This document shows positions 8,801-18,836 of a stretch of 64,000 bases of DNA, in pieces (the first letter of the stretch is position 1; each line of letters starts with the position of its first letter). Source of the DNA: Tumebacillus avium (GTDB taxonomy: Bacteria; Bacillota; Bacilli; Tumebacillales; Tumebacillaceae); assembly GCF_002162355.1 (NCBI RefSeq), contig NZ_CP021434.1, positions 714,501 to 778,500 of the forward strand, written 5' to 3'. The notes beneath the pieces are model-generated. The model searched no databases. It was given only the letters and a program-made list of their open reading frames with translations, and was not told the DNA's origin. A program made the position numbers and the translations under genes.

Positions 8801-10007
8801 CTTGTGCTTCCGTCTTCACGCGGCTGTACATCATCTGCAGGAGCATGCCGCCGAGCAGCATCGCCGAGCCTGCCGTCAGGATGATCGCCTGCAGGGGCAG
8901 CAGTTCGTGCAGCCAGCCGGCGCTGAGCATCATCAGCGCCATCGTGCCGGTGCCGACCGTCTGCAAGGTGGTCGTGACGCGCCCTTGGTAGGACATGTCC
9001 ACCGTCGTCTGCAACAGCGTCGCCATCGAGATGTTAAACGCCACCATGCCAAACGCAAACAGCACCACAAACGAGTAGGTGACCAGATAGTGCGGATAGG
9101 ACATCATCCCCATCGAGCACAGCCCCATGACGATCATGCCGCCGGTGAGCAGCGCGGGGCGGGACAGCTTGACCTTCGGAATCACAAACGACGCCACGAG
9201 CATCCCGACGCCTTGTGTGGCGACGAACAGCGAATATGTCTCTTTGGGCTGGTCGAGAAACTCGGTGAGGATGAAGATGCTCAGCACGTTCGACAACCCG
9301 GCGCTGAGGCCGAACAGCGCGTTGCTGAACAGGAGCGGGCGCACCATGCGGTTCATCCAGGCTTGGCGGAACCCGTCGTTCATCTCGGCCATCACGCCGC
9401 CGAACCCTTTGGCGGACGACGCCTTTTTCTCCATCTTGTCCAGCGTGACCGACGCGATAAATGCGAAGTTGATCGTGAACAAGACCAGGATCAGGAACAG
9501 CGTCCATGCCGTGCCGATGCCCATATACAGCAAGGTGCCAAGCGGCGGACCGATCAGGAACATCGTGCTGTACGACATCTGGCGCAGGTTGACCGCCATG
9601 CGCAGGTCCTCTTTCTTGACGATGCGCATCGTAAAGGCGGAGGAAGGCGCCCGGAACAGCACCGTGCCGATCGCCGAGAGGAACGCGACCGCATAGACCA
9701 CCGTGAGCGACTGCAGCGCCACAGCGGCGATCAGGAGGCCAATCAGCAAGATCCTGATGAACACGGCGCTTAACATCGTCTTTTTATGCTCCCAGCGGTC
9801 TGCCAAAACGCCGATGAACAGACCAAAGATCACGAGCGGCGCAAACTCGCAGAACATGTTGATCGACACGGCGATCGCCGAGCCGCCCGACAAGTCCATG
9901 ACAAGATAGATCAGCGCCATGTTCCGCACCCAGTCTCCAAACTCGGAGAACCACATGCCGACCCAAAATTTTACGAACCTCGGGTTGCCCCGAATAAACG
10001 CCCACAT
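8781..10007 (-). CDS. Major facilitator superfamily exporter
   Basis: This 408-aa polytopic membrane protein has about 12 hydrophobic helices and starts WAFIRGNPRFVKFWVGMW followed by FSEFGDWVRN. That is the N-terminal pattern of Firmicute MFS drug-efflux proteins, and a loop motif (LADRWEHKKTML) follows the second helix. It sits between the two NRPS genes, so export of, or resistance to, the lipopeptide is the natural inference. The ATG at 10007 is fixed by an in-frame TAA just upstream. GGGGG at about 10018 is the better-spaced ribosome site, since AGGAG touches the start codon. It has its own promoter and ends in the shared terminator. Substrate is unknown. Confidence 0.85.
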   Translation of the reverse strand: MWAFIRGNPRFVKFWVGMWFSEFGDWVRNMALIYLVMDLSGGSAIAVSINMFCEFAPLVIFGLFIGVLADRWEHKKTMLSAVFIRILLIGLLIAAVALQSLTVVYAVAFLSAIGTVLFRAPSSAFTMRIVKKEDLRMAVNLRQMSYSTMFLIGPPLGTLLYMGIGTAWTLFLILVLFTINFAFIASVTLDKMEKKASSAKGFGGVMAEMNDGFRQAWMNRMVRPLLFSNALFGLSAGLSNVLSIFILTEFLDQPKETYSLFVATQGVGMLVASFVIPKVKLSRPALLTGGMIVMGLCSMGMMSYPHYLVTYSFVVLFAFGMVAFNISMATLLQTTVDMSYQGRVTTTLQTVGTGTMALMMLSAGWLHELLPLQAIILTAGSAMLLGGMLLQMMYSRVKTEAQEKPLPL

Positions 10008-10084
10008 CTCCTGTTACCCCCAATGATGTACGAATCTCTTCTATAAACTTCCGATAGCCGTTTCCAAGAATTAGCTCCTCATTT

Positions 10085-10113
10085 ATTTTAGTACTCCATG
10101 TGAAATTTGACAA
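10085..10113 (-). promoter_or_regulatory. Candidate sigma-A promoter of the MFS gene
   Basis: Minus-strand TTGTCA (10113-10108) and TAAAAT (10090-10085) are each 5/6 of consensus with a 17-bp spacer, about 80 bp upstream of the MFS start and after the NRPS terminator. Confidence 0.6.
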
Positions 10114-10157
10114 CACTGAATATTACTTTCGTTTCCGAATATTCTCGATTTTAAATA

Positions 10158-10195
10158 GAAAGAGAAAGCCGGCTCCCCAACAAGTGAGAACCGGC
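10158..10195 (-). terminator. Terminator after the second NRPS
   Basis: CCGGC/GCCGG arms (10191-10195 and 10168-10172) extended by GAG/CTC form an imperfect hairpin about 10 bp past the NRPS stop. On the minus strand it is followed by TTTCTCTTTCT. Confidence 0.65.
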
Positions 10196-10202
10196 CGATT
10201 AT

Positions 10203-13200
10203 TTAAACAGTGACGTCAACTTTATACGTTTCGTACTTGGCGAGCAATTCTTTCACCAAGCCGGCGAGCGATGTTTCTTTGGCCAGCAGCGGATGCAGGT
10301 TGAGCACGACCGCGAAGTCGGCGTCATCCTTTTGGATCAGGTAGAAGCGCACCGTCTCCGTTTGCGGATCGAGTGGCGTCTGACGCTCCTGCTGCAGGAT
10401 CTCCTGCACCTTTGTTTCCGCTTCTGCCGCTTCCAGGCCGCGCAGGTAGATCACGTGCAGCGGCGACCATTTCGGCTCATGTACGAGCCGCTCCGGGGCG
10501 CTGTCCGTCCCGACAAGCGTCGTGCGCAGGATGTCGTGCGCGGCGAACAGCTCCTGCTGCGCGCGCTCCATCGCTTCGAGGCGCACCGCTTCCGGCAACG
10601 GCTCGACATGCGGCGTGTTGAGATGCTTCGGCTCTTCCGCTTGCGGTGCGGCCGCCGGGCGCGATGCCCCGCGGCGGCGCGGCACGGCGGTGATCTCCTG
10701 CGCTTCCGGACGGCGGGCGACCCGCTTGATCTCCCCGGCATCCGCGCTCTGTGCCGGCGCGTTGTCGCGCTCACTGAGCAGCCCGGCGGTGAACTGCGCC
10801 ACCGTCGGCAGTTCGAACAAGAGGCGCAGCGGAACGGTGACGCCGTACTCCTCGGAGATGCGGGAGACGATCTGCGTCGCCATCAGCGAGTGGCCGCCAA
10901 GGGCAAAGAAGTTGTCGTGAATGCCAACTTGCTCCACGCGCAGGACTTCGGCGAAGATCCCGGCGACCTTTTCCTCTTCCGGCGTGCGCGGCGCGACATA
11001 GCTGCCGCCGCCGACCATCCCCTCCGGAGCGGGCAGTTTCTTGCGGTCAACTTTGCCGTTTGGCGACAGCGGAAGTTCGTCGAGCAGAATCAGGAAGGAC
11101 GGCATCATGTAGTCGGGGAGCTGTTTGCGCAGAGAGCTCCGCAGCTCTTCTTCCTGCAGCTCTGTGCCCGGCTCCGGCACGACATAGCCGGCCAGACGCT
11201 TGTCGCCGTCCGCATCGTGCGCGATGACCACGCATTGGCGCACGCCAGGCTGGCTGCCAAGCACCGTTTCGATCTCGCCGATCTCGATGCGGAAGCCGCG
11301 GATCTTCACCTGCTGGTCGATCCGGCCCATGAACTCCAAGCTGCCGTCTGCCAGCCAGCGCACGAGGTCGCCCGTACGGTACAGGCGGCCAAATTCCGTT
11401 TCGATGAACTTCTCCTGCGTCAGGTCCGGGCGGTTCAGATAGCCGTTGGCCAACCCGTCACCGCCGGTCATCAGCTCGCCTGGCACGCCGACCGGAACCG
11501 GCTGCAGCTCGCTGTTCATCACATAGACGGTCGTGTTGGCGATCGGACGGCCGATCGAGACGGTGCTGCCGACATCCCCTTCACTCGTCATCGTGTGGCA
11601 GGACGTGAAGGTGGTGTTTTCCGTCGGGCCGTAGCCGTTGATCATCGTCACGCCCGGCAGCTCGCGCAGCACTTTTTTCACATGCGTGACAGAGAGCACA
11701 TCACCGCCGGCCAGCAGGTAACGCACCCCTTTCAGGTCTTCGAGGCGGAACTCGACCATCTGGTGGTACAGGCCGGCTGTCAGCCACAGCACCGTGATGC
11801 CGTTCTCTTTAACCGTGCGCCCGATGTCTTCCAAGGACGGCTGTCCGGCCGGCATCAGCACCAGCTTCGCGCCGTTCAGCAGCGGGCCCCAGATGTCGAA
11901 CGTCGCTACGTCAAAGGAGAACGTCGCCGCCTGCAGGAACACATGCTCCGCAGTAAACGGCATGTAGTTGGTGTTTTTGACGAGGCGCACCACCCCGCGC
12001 TGCGGCACGACAACGCCTTTCGGGCGTCCCGTGGAGCCGGAGGTGTAGATCACATAGGCCAGGCTGTCCTGCGTCGTCACAGACGTCGGATTCTCCGTGC
12101 TTTGCCCGGCAAAGGACAACCAGTCGCGGTCGAGGCAGATCACGTTCGCTCCGTGCTGCGGCAAGATGCCTTCCAGCGCAGACACGGTGATCAGCACCGG
12201 CACTTGAGTATCTTCCAGCATGTACGCGATGCGCTCCTGCGGGTAGTTCGGGTCGATCGGCACATACGCGCCGCCCGCCTTGATGATCCCAAGCAGCGAG
12301 ATGACCATCTCCAGCGAACGGTCGATGCAGAGGCCGACCAGCACATCGGGGCCGACGCCAAGCTCCTTCAGATAGTGCGCGATCTGGTTGGCGCGCTCGT
12401 TGAGCTGGCGATAGGTCAGCTTGGCGCTGCCATAGACGGCCGCCACCGCATCGGGGGTCAGCGCCGCCTGCTCTTCGAACAGCTGCTGCATCGACGCGGA
12501 CGGGTATGGAGTTGCCGTCTGATTCCACGCCGACACGACCAGCACGCGTTCCGATTCGGTCAGCAGCGACAGGCTGCCCACGCGCTGGGACGGATCGTCG
12601 GCCAGCAGGGTTGCCAACTGCACGAAGTGGCCGTGCAGCCGCTCGATCGTGCTGGCGTCAAACAGGTCGGTGTTGTATTCGAACGTGCCGCCCACGCCGA
12701 ATTCATCGTCCTCCGACATCAAGAGCGACAGGTCAAATTTAGCGGTGCTGCCTGTGTCCTCCACCGGCTCGAAGGTCAGGCCGGCCAGTTCGATTTTGCT
12801 CTGCTGGAAGTTCTGCAGGCCAAACAGGACTTGGAACAGTGGCGAACGGCTCAGATCGCGGTCCGTCTCCACCTCTTCGACGATCTTCTCAAACGGCACG
12901 TCCTGATTCGCAAAAGCGCCCAGCGCCGATTCTTTCGCGCGGCCGATCAGCTCGAGGAACGTCGGGTTGCCCGACAGGTCGGCGCGCAAGGCCAGCGTGT
13001 TGACGAAGAAGCCGATGATCGATTCGGTGTCCTGGCGATTGCGGTTCGCAATCGGCGTCCCGACCGCAAAGTCTTGCTGGCCGGAGTAATGCATCATCAA
13101 GGTCTGGAACGCCGCGAGCAGGGTCATGAACAGCGTCGCCCCTTGCTTTTGGCTGAGGTGGATCAGCTTGTCCCCGACTTCTCTAGGCAGACGGAACGTG

Positions 13201-16200
13201 AGCTGTGCGCCGTTGAAGGTCTGCATCGGCGGACGCGGACGCGGACGGTCGGTCGGCAGCTGCAGGGCGGGCAGATCGCCGCCGAGCAGGTTTTTCCAGT
13301 AGTCGAGCTGCGGGCCGAGCTCCTCCTGCAGGAACTTGCGCTGCCATGCCGCAAAGTCGGCGTATTGGAGCGGCAGGTGCGGAAGCGCCGGTGCTTTGCC
13401 GCTGACCAGCGCAGCGTACAACTGGGTCAGCTCCTGGGTCAGGATGCCGCGCGACCAGCCGTCGGAGATGATGTGGTGCAAGGTCAGGAGCAGCACGTGC
13501 TCTTGCTCGCCGAGCTTGAGCAGCTGGTAGCGGATCAGCGGACCGTTGCGCAAGTCGAACGCCGTGGTGTTCTCCGCCTGCACGAGGCGGGTGACTTCTT
13601 CCGCTTGCGCCGCGCCGCTCAGATGGGTCAAGTCGACCACCGCAAGCGGTGTTGGGACCGCCTCGCCGATCACTTGCTCCGGCTCGCCATTCGCATCGGA
13701 GAACGTGGTGCGGAACGACTCGTGGCGCTTGATCATCTCATGGAGCGCCGTTTCAAACTGCGCGTGGTGCAGCACGCCGGTCAGACGCACCGCATACGGA
13801 ATGTTGTACGCCGTCAGCCCCGGGATCAGCTGCTCCAACACCCACAGGCGCTGCTGCGAGAAGGACAACGGCAGTTTGCCGTCGCGGGAGACCGGTGTGA
13901 TCGGCGCTTCCGATTTCGCCGGGGAGGTCTCTACCGCGCAGAGCGCTTCCACGCGCTCCGCGAGCTCGATGACGGTCGGCGCTTCGAACAGCGTGCGCAG
14001 CGGGATCTTGATCCCGAACTCCTTGTTCACGCGGGAGACGACCTGCGTCACCATCAGCGAGTGGCCGCCGAGGTCAAAGAAGTTGTCGGCGACGCTGACC
14101 TGCTCGGTGTGCAGAACTTCCGCCCAGATTCCCGCGATCTTCGCTTCCACGTCGTTCGACGGCGTGATGTACTCATTTTGCTCCATCAGCTCCGCGTCCG
14201 GGTCGGGCAGGATGCGGCGGTCGATCTTGCCGTTTGCCGTCAGCGGAATCGCATCGAGGTAGACAAACACTGCCGGGATCATGTAGTCGGGCAGGATTTC
14301 TTTAAGGTAGCTGCGCACTTCGTTTGTGCCGCCGGCGACGCCTTCGTTTTTGACGATATAAGCGACCAGACGGCGGTCGCCCGGCACGTCTTCGCGGGCG
14401 ACGACGACGTTTTCTTTGACCAGCTCATGCTGGCCGATCACCGTTTCCACTTCGCCAAGCTCGACGCGGTAGCCGCGGATCTTGACTTGGGTGTCGGCGC
14501 GGGTCAGGAATTCGAGGCGGCCGTCCGGGTGGCGTTTCGCCAAGTCGCCGGTGCGGTAGAAACGCGCCTCGGGGTCGTTTTTGAACGGGTCTTTCAAGTA
14601 GCGCTCCGCCGTCAGGTCGGGGCGCTTGATGTAGCCGCGCGTGATGCCTGCGCCGCCAAAATAGACTTCGCCAGCCACACCGTACGGCACCGGCTGCAGA
14701 TGCTGGTCCAGCACATAGACCTGCACATTGCCAAGCGGACGGCCCAGCGGCACGGTGACCGTTTTGCGCATCGCCGGGTCTTTTTCCACTTTGTAGACCA
14801 CACCTGCGATCGTCACTTCGGTCGGGCCATAGTGGTTGATCAGCCAGACGTCATCGCGGTACTCTTCCACGCGCTCGATCAAGTCCCAGCGCAACGTTTC
14901 GCCGCCGACGACCGCGCCTTGCAGCGGCAGGACTTTCAGCGGCTGCGACGCCATCAGCGCCGCGAGATGGGTCGGGACGATCTTCAGGCAGTCGACCGGA
15001 TGCTGCTCGAAATACTCGGCCATCAGATCCGGATCGGTCAGGCGCTCCTGAGCGATGATGTGCAGCGTGCCGCCGCGGCAGAGCGCCGGGAAGATCGCCG
15101 TGTGGCCGACGTCTGCAGACAGTGTCGAGACGTTGCCGTAGCTCGCCCCGTCGCCAAGCTGTGCGACCTCTTCGATCGCATAGAGGTAGTTGAGCAGGTT
15201 GCGATGTTCGACCTGCACCCCTTTCGAGCGGCCGGTGGAGCCGGAGGTGAAGATCAGGTAGACGAGGTTTTCCAGTGTCGCTTCGTTCGGCAGGTTCTCC
15301 GTGCTGTTCCCTGCCACTTCGCTCCACTGCAGATCGAGGCAGAACGTCTTCGCATCATGCGCCGGCAAGAGTCCGGCCAGCGACTCCTGGGTCAGGATGA
15401 CCGGAACTTCCGAGTCCTCCATCATAAAGCCGATGCGGTCCTGCGGGAATGCCGGGTCAAACGCCACAAATGCGCCGCCCGCTTTCAAAATCGACAACAG
15501 CGCGACGATCATGTTCGGGGAGCGCTCCAAATAGATGCCGACCACTCTTTCCGGGCCGACGCCTTCCGCTTTCAGCAGGCGGGCCAACTGGTTCGCGCGC
15601 TCGTTCAGCTCACGGTAGGTCACCTGCTCCTCTTCATATTGAATGGCGATGCCGTCCGGGTTCGCTGCGGCGCGCGCTTCGAACAGCTCGTGCACCAGCT
15701 TGTCGGTCGGGAAATCGCGCTGGGTTTGGTTGCAGCCGTAGATCAGCTCCTGCACTTCCGCGTCGGTGAGCAGCGGGATCTTCGAGATCGGCTGGTCAGG
15801 GTCTGCCACCACCGCTTGCAACAGGTTGAGATAGTGGTTCAGCATCCGCTCCACCGTTTCGTAATCGAACAGGTCGGTGCTGTACTCGGCGAACAGGATC
15901 GGCTTGCCGTCCTTATGATCGACGGTGAACATCAGGTCAAATTTCGCCGTGTTGCGCTGCACTTCCACCGCCGAGATTTTCAAGTCACGCAGCGTCAGAT
16001 CGGGCGTGGAGACGTTTTGTACCACAAACATCGTCTGGAAAAAGGGATTCGAGACGCTGCGGTCCGGCTTCAGCTCCTCGACCAGTTTTTCAAACGGCAT
16101 CTCCTGATAGGTATAGGCGTCCAAAGTGGTCTGGCGCACGCGGTCGATCAGCTCGCGGAACGTCGGATCGTCCGACAGGTCGGTGCGCAGCACCAGCGTA

Positions 16201-17147
16201 TTGACGAAGAAGCCGATCATATGCTCAATGCCCGGCTGCTTGCGCCCGGCGATCGGTGTGCCGACAGCGAGGTCTTCCTGCCCCGTGTAGCGGTACAGGA
16301 ACGCTTTGTAGGCGGCGAGCATCGTCATGAACAAGGTCGAGCCTTTGAATTGCTTGGTCAGCCCGTTCAACTTGTCCATCAGCTCATCGGGCAGTTCGAG
16401 CAGCACATGGCCGCCTTCCGGGGAAGCGACAGCCGGGCGCGCCCGGTCGGTCGGCAGTTGCAGCGGAGCGATCTCTCCGTCGAGCTGCTCCCGCCAGTAA
16501 TTGAGATGCTTTTCGTAAACATCGCCGGTGAACCAGTCGCGCTGCCAGGAAGCGTAGTCCGCGTATTGGATCTCCAACGGCGGCAGCGGGGACGGCTTGC
16601 CGTCGAGGTATGCTTCATACAGCACGACCAGCTCATGGATCATCACGGCCATCGACATGCCGTCGGAGATGATATGATGCTTGGCGAACAACAGCACATG
16701 CTCCTCGGCGCCAAGCTTGAGCAGGGTCGAGCGCAGGAGCGGGCCTTGGGACAGATCAAACGGCGTGTCCGCTTCCAGCGAGGACAACGCAGCCACTTTC
16801 GCTTCCTGCTCCGCTTTGGACAAATGCTGCAGGTCGAGCAGCGGGATGCTGATCTGCGCTTCGGATGCGATCACTTGCAAGAGTTCGCCGTCTTCCATCG
16901 CAAACGACGTGCGCAGCGTCTCGTGGCGGTCGACGATCTCCTGCAGGCTTTGCTCCAGCGCTTCGATATGCAGCGGGCCTTGGAAGCGCACCGCCATCGG
17001 CATGTTGTACATGCCGCTGCTTTCGTTCATCTGATTGATCAGCCACATCCGGTTTTGCGCGAATGAGGCGGGGAACTCATAATATTCGATCTCGTCGTCG
17101 GTGCCTGTTTCCAGCAACAACTCGTCTTGGTTCTTAGTATCTGCCAT
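10203..17147 (-). CDS. Dimodular NRPS: C-A(Asp/MeAsp-like)-PCP-C-A(Val-like)-PCP plus degenerate half C domain
   Basis: This 2314-aa synthetase would add two residues to a peptide on the preceding carrier. In order: an acidic N-terminal tail; C1 (HHIISDG near 157); A1; PCP1 (GGHSLMV, Ser1030); C2 (HHIISDG near 1228); A2; PCP2 (GGHSLMA, Ser2087). The A1 pocket, aligned by eye to GrsA, reads D-V-T-K-V-G-H-I-A, close to the aspartate code DLTKVGHIG. That fits the glutamate mutase operon just upstream, which would supply 3-methylaspartate. The A2 pocket reads D-V-F-W-L-G-G-T-F, close to valine codes. The last ~145 residues resemble the N-terminal lobe of a C domain, but the HHxxxDG site has become HPLLAKE and the C-terminal lobe is absent. 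No epimerase or thioesterase is present. GGAGG lies before the ATG. Confidence 0.95.
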   Translation of the reverse strand: MADTKNQDELLLETGTDDEIEYYEFPASFAQNRMWLINQMNESSGMYNMPMAVRFQGPLHIEALEQSLQEIVDRHETLRTSFAMEDGELLQVIASEAQISIPLLDLQHLSKAEQEAKVAALSSLEADTPFDLSQGPLLRSTLLKLGAEEHVLLFAKHHIISDGMSMAVMIHELVVLYEAYLDGKPSPLPPLEIQYADYASWQRDWFTGDVYEKHLNYWREQLDGEIAPLQLPTDRARPAVASPEGGHVLLELPDELMDKLNGLTKQFKGSTLFMTMLAAYKAFLYRYTGQEDLAVGTPIAGRKQPGIEHMIGFFVNTLVLRTDLSDDPTFRELIDRVRQTTLDAYTYQEMPFEKLVEELKPDRSVSNPFFQTMFVVQNVSTPDLTLRDLKISAVEVQRNTAKFDLMFTVDHKDGKPILFAEYSTDLFDYETVERMLNHYLNLLQAVVADPDQPISKIPLLTDAEVQELIYGCNQTQRDFPTDKLVHELFEARAAANPDGIAIQYEEEQVTYRELNERANQLARLLKAEGVGPERVVGIYLERSPNMIVALLSILKAGGAFVAFDPAFPQDRIGFMMEDSEVPVILTQESLAGLLPAHDAKTFCLDLQWSEVAGNSTENLPNEATLENLVYLIFTSGSTGRSKGVQVEHRNLLNYLYAIEEVAQLGDGASYGNVSTLSADVGHTAIFPALCRGGTLHIIAQERLTDPDLMAEYFEQHPVDCLKIVPTHLAALMASQPLKVLPLQGAVVGGETLRWDLIERVEEYRDDVWLINHYGPTEVTIAGVVYKVEKDPAMRKTVTVPLGRPLGNVQVYVLDQHLQPVPYGVAGEVYFGGAGITRGYIKRPDLTAERYLKDPFKNDPEARFYRTGDLAKRHPDGRLEFLTRADTQVKIRGYRVELGEVETVIGQHELVKENVVVAREDVPGDRRLVAYIVKNEGVAGGTNEVRSYLKEILPDYMIPAVFVYLDAIPLTANGKIDRRILPDPDAELMEQNEYITPSNDVEAKIAGIWAEVLHTEQVSVADNFFDLGGHSLMVTQVVSRVNKEFGIKIPLRTLFEAPTVIELAERVEALCAVETSPAKSEAPITPVSRDGKLPLSFSQQRLWVLEQLIPGLTAYNIPYAVRLTGVLHHAQFETALHEMIKRHESFRTTFSDANGEPEQVIGEAVPTPLAVVDLTHLSGAAQAEEVTRLVQAENTTAFDLRNGPLIRYQLLKLGEQEHVLLLTLHHIISDGWSRGILTQELTQLYAALVSGKAPALPHLPLQYADFAAWQRKFLQEELGPQLDYWKNLLGGDLPALQLPTDRPRPRPPMQTFNGAQLTFRLPREVGDKLIHLSQKQGATLFMTLLAAFQTLMMHYSGQQDFAVGTPIANRNRQDTESIIGFFVNTLALRADLSGNPTFLELIGRAKESALGAFANQDVPFEKIVEEVETDRDLSRSPLFQVLFGLQNFQQSKIELAGLTFEPVEDTGSTAKFDLSLLMSEDDEFGVGGTFEYNTDLFDASTIERLHGHFVQLATLLADDPSQRVGSLSLLTESERVLVVSAWNQTATPYPSASMQQLFEEQAALTPDAVAAVYGSAKLTYRQLNERANQIAHYLKELGVGPDVLVGLCIDRSLEMVISLLGIIKAGGAYVPIDPNYPQERIAYMLEDTQVPVLITVSALEGILPQHGANVICLDRDWLSFAGQSTENPTSVTTQDSLAYVIYTSGSTGRPKGVVVPQRGVVRLVKNTNYMPFTAEHVFLQAATFSFDVATFDIWGPLLNGAKLVLMPAGQPSLEDIGRTVKENGITVLWLTAGLYHQMVEFRLEDLKGVRYLLAGGDVLSVTHVKKVLRELPGVTMINGYGPTENTTFTSCHTMTSEGDVGSTVSIGRPIANTTVYVMNSELQPVPVGVPGELMTGGDGLANGYLNRPDLTQEKFIETEFGRLYRTGDLVRWLADGSLEFMGRIDQQVKIRGFRIEIGEIETVLGSQPGVRQCVVIAHDADGDKRLAGYVVPEPGTELQEEELRSSLRKQLPDYMMPSFLILLDELPLSPNGKVDRKKLPAPEGMVGGGSYVAPRTPEEEKVAGIFAEVLRVEQVGIHDNFFALGGHSLMATQIVSRISEEYGVTVPLRLLFELPTVAQFTAGLLSERDNAPAQSADAGEIKRVARRPEAQEITAVPRRRGASRPAAAPQAEEPKHLNTPHVEPLPEAVRLEAMERAQQELFAAHDILRTTLVGTDSAPERLVHEPKWSPLHVIYLRGLEAAEAETKVQEILQQERQTPLDPQTETVRFYLIQKDDADFAVVLNLHPLLAKETSLAGLVKELLAKYETYKVDVTV

Positions 17148-17201
17148 TGCGTACAGCCTCCATTGTGATGTGTTTATGTTGAAGTTTACGCCTTAATCAA
17201 T

Positions 17202-17230
17202 AAAGCTGTAGTTTCTATATAAACAGCTTT
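17202..17230. repeat. Perfect 8-bp inverted repeat in the NRPS leader
   Basis: AAAGCTGT (17202-17209) and ACAGCTTT (17223-17230) are perfect inverted copies around a 13-nt AT-rich spacer containing TATATA, 55-83 bp upstream of the second NRPS. It could be an operator or a leader hairpin; the sequence does not decide. Confidence 0.5.
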
Positions 17231-17301
17231 CTATGAACGATAAATAATTCCTCCCCACCGCACTAAATTTTCATCTGTTTAGCCCAACTTCAATAAACAA
17301 A

Positions 17302-17339
17302 TAAAGCTGGCACCTGTCGACGAACAGATACCAGCTTTT
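17302..17339 (-). terminator. Terminator of the glutamate mutase operon
   Basis: On the minus strand AAAGCTGG and CCAGCTTT form the stem base, with further pairing between ATCTGT and ACAGGT inside, followed by ATTTGTTT. It begins just after the glmE stop codon. Confidence 0.75.
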
Positions 17340-17344
17340 CAAGG

Positions 17345-18820
17345 TTATGCCTTCCTGTAACTGATCACTTTTTCCGGTCGCCCGACCAGCGTCCCTTTGC
17401 TCACCGCGTAGATGTCGTCGATGACCATCTGGAACGAGACGGTGCGCCCTTCGAAACGCGCCCGATCTTCGAGCAAGGCACGATTGTGGTCTTGGATCTC
17501 CTGCGTGAACGGGAGGTTGCCGAACTCCAGGTAGCGGATCGCGCCTGCGTTGTCGCGCGCCGGGAGCATTTTGCCCGCGTTGTGGCGGCTCGGGGCAAAC
17601 GGCACATCGAGCACACCTGCCTGAAAGGCCCGCACCGCACCGATCGCCCAGTCCCCTTCGCCAAGCGCTTCCACTTTGTCCAAGAGACATTTCGTCTCCG
17701 CCTTGATCAAGTCGATCTCCGCCTGCAGCGCCGGGGACATCGCCAGGCGCTGGCCCTGCAGCATGCGCAGCGTCTGCTGTGTCGCCAAAATGCCTTGCGC
17801 GTTCGCTTCCTTGGTCGGCACGCCTGCCGCTTCATGCGGCGTTTTGACGATCACTTTGGTCGCACCGGCCAAGGCGGCCGCCTGTGCACCGAGGCAGACC
17901 ACGCCAAACGCCTGCGCCTCATCTTGCGGGAAGCCGCCCATCCACTGGTGGAACACGGTGGTGATCTCGATGTCCGCATAGCCAAACGCGTGGAAATACG
18001 CTTCTGCCTGCTCTTCCAGCGCCCGGACTGCCGCCACGTCCTGCAACAGCTGACCGCCTTGCCCGTAGCCGAGCGTCAGGCTTTTCACGCCTTGCTCCGC
18101 CGCGAGCAGCCCTTCGAGGATCATCACCGCATTCGACATGCTTGGCGGCACCAAGGTGCCGGTCAGCGGGCCAAACGGCTCGCGGTTGATCCGAATGCCC
18201 ATCTCTTCATAGAGTCCGACCAGACGGTCACAATATTGCCAGTCCAGAATCGAACGCTCCAGACTCACATTTTTCGCATAAGGGATGTTGTAAGAAATCC
18301 CGCCGCCTTCGTTCGACGTCCAGCCGGCCGCCAGCACGATCTCCGACAAGAGCCGCGCATCGGGCGTCCCATGCCGGGCCTGCAGCGGCAGCCCCACCTG
18401 TTCAAACAGCTCGCGGCAGCCTGCCACTCCGTGGTTCACCGCCGGAAAACCGTTCAACAGCGAGCGGCCCGTCTTTTTGCTCTCCTCCAGCCCGACGATG
18501 CATTCGCGGTACCGGTTCTGCCGCGTGTAGCTGTCGATCGTCACCGGCAGCAGGTCCGCTCCGCCCACATCCTGCAGATGCAAGAGCAGTTCGATCTGCC
18601 CTTCCACCGTCGCCACCCCGGCGCGGGGCTGGGCCAGCGTGATCCCTGCCGCTTTGGCGCGCATCAGGGCCGGAGCGAACCGCTTGTCCAGCGGGATTTG
18701 GCGCTGGTAGGCAGCCGCCCGTTCCAGATCGGCATCGCGGCCCGTCTCCCACTGCCCGAGCACCCCTTCGCGCACTTCCCAAAAGGAGTCCATACTCCAT
18801 TTCACATTCCGAAGCTCCAT
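17345..18820 (-). CDS. glmE: Glutamate mutase catalytic (epsilon) subunit
   Basis: This 491-aa protein is the TIM-barrel subunit of coenzyme B12-dependent glutamate mutase, which rearranges L-glutamate to L-threo-3-methylaspartate. Family-like stretches include [49 protein letters not shown] and [10 protein letters not shown]; length matches the family (about 480 aa). The B12-binding partner (20214-20627) and the reactivase (18837-20213) lie immediately upstream in the same operon, so the full enzyme set is present. In lipopeptide clusters such as friulimicin, glutamate mutase supplies methylaspartate, and the adjacent NRPS has an aspartate-like A domain. A purely catabolic role is the alternative but would be odd in this location. 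Confidence 0.93.
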   Translation of the reverse strand: MELRNVKWSMDSFWEVREGVLGQWETGRDADLERAAAYQRQIPLDKRFAPALMRAKAAGITLAQPRAGVATVEGQIELLLHLQDVGGADLLPVTIDSYTRQNRYRECIVGLEESKKTGRSLLNGFPAVNHGVAGCRELFEQVGLPLQARHGTPDARLLSEIVLAAGWTSNEGGGISYNIPYAKNVSLERSILDWQYCDRLVGLYEEMGIRINREPFGPLTGTLVPPSMSNAVMILEGLLAAEQGVKSLTLGYGQGGQLLQDVAAVRALEEQAEAYFHAFGYADIEITTVFHQWMGGFPQDEAQAFGVVCLGAQAAALAGATKVIVKTPHEAAGVPTKEANAQGILATQQTLRMLQGQRLAMSPALQAEIDLIKAETKCLLDKVEALGEGDWAIGAVRAFQAGVLDVPFAPSRHNAGKMLPARDNAGAIRYLEFGNLPFTQEIQDHNRALLEDRARFEGRTVSFQMVIDDIYAVSKGTLVGRPEKVISYRKA

Positions 18821-18836
18821 GCTGCACCTCCGCGTC

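Noticed and set aside
9784-10116. Minus-strand 110-codon frame upstream of and overlapping the MFS gene
   Set aside because: It overlaps the MFS start in another frame and its second half is an out-of-frame reading of the transporter. No family resemblance.
10293-17066. Very long plus-strand open frame opposite the dimodular NRPS
   Set aside because: It is a shadow of the high third-position GC of the NRPS. Its translation is rich in Arg, His and Gln, with no domain, while the minus strand encodes a full set of NRPS motifs.
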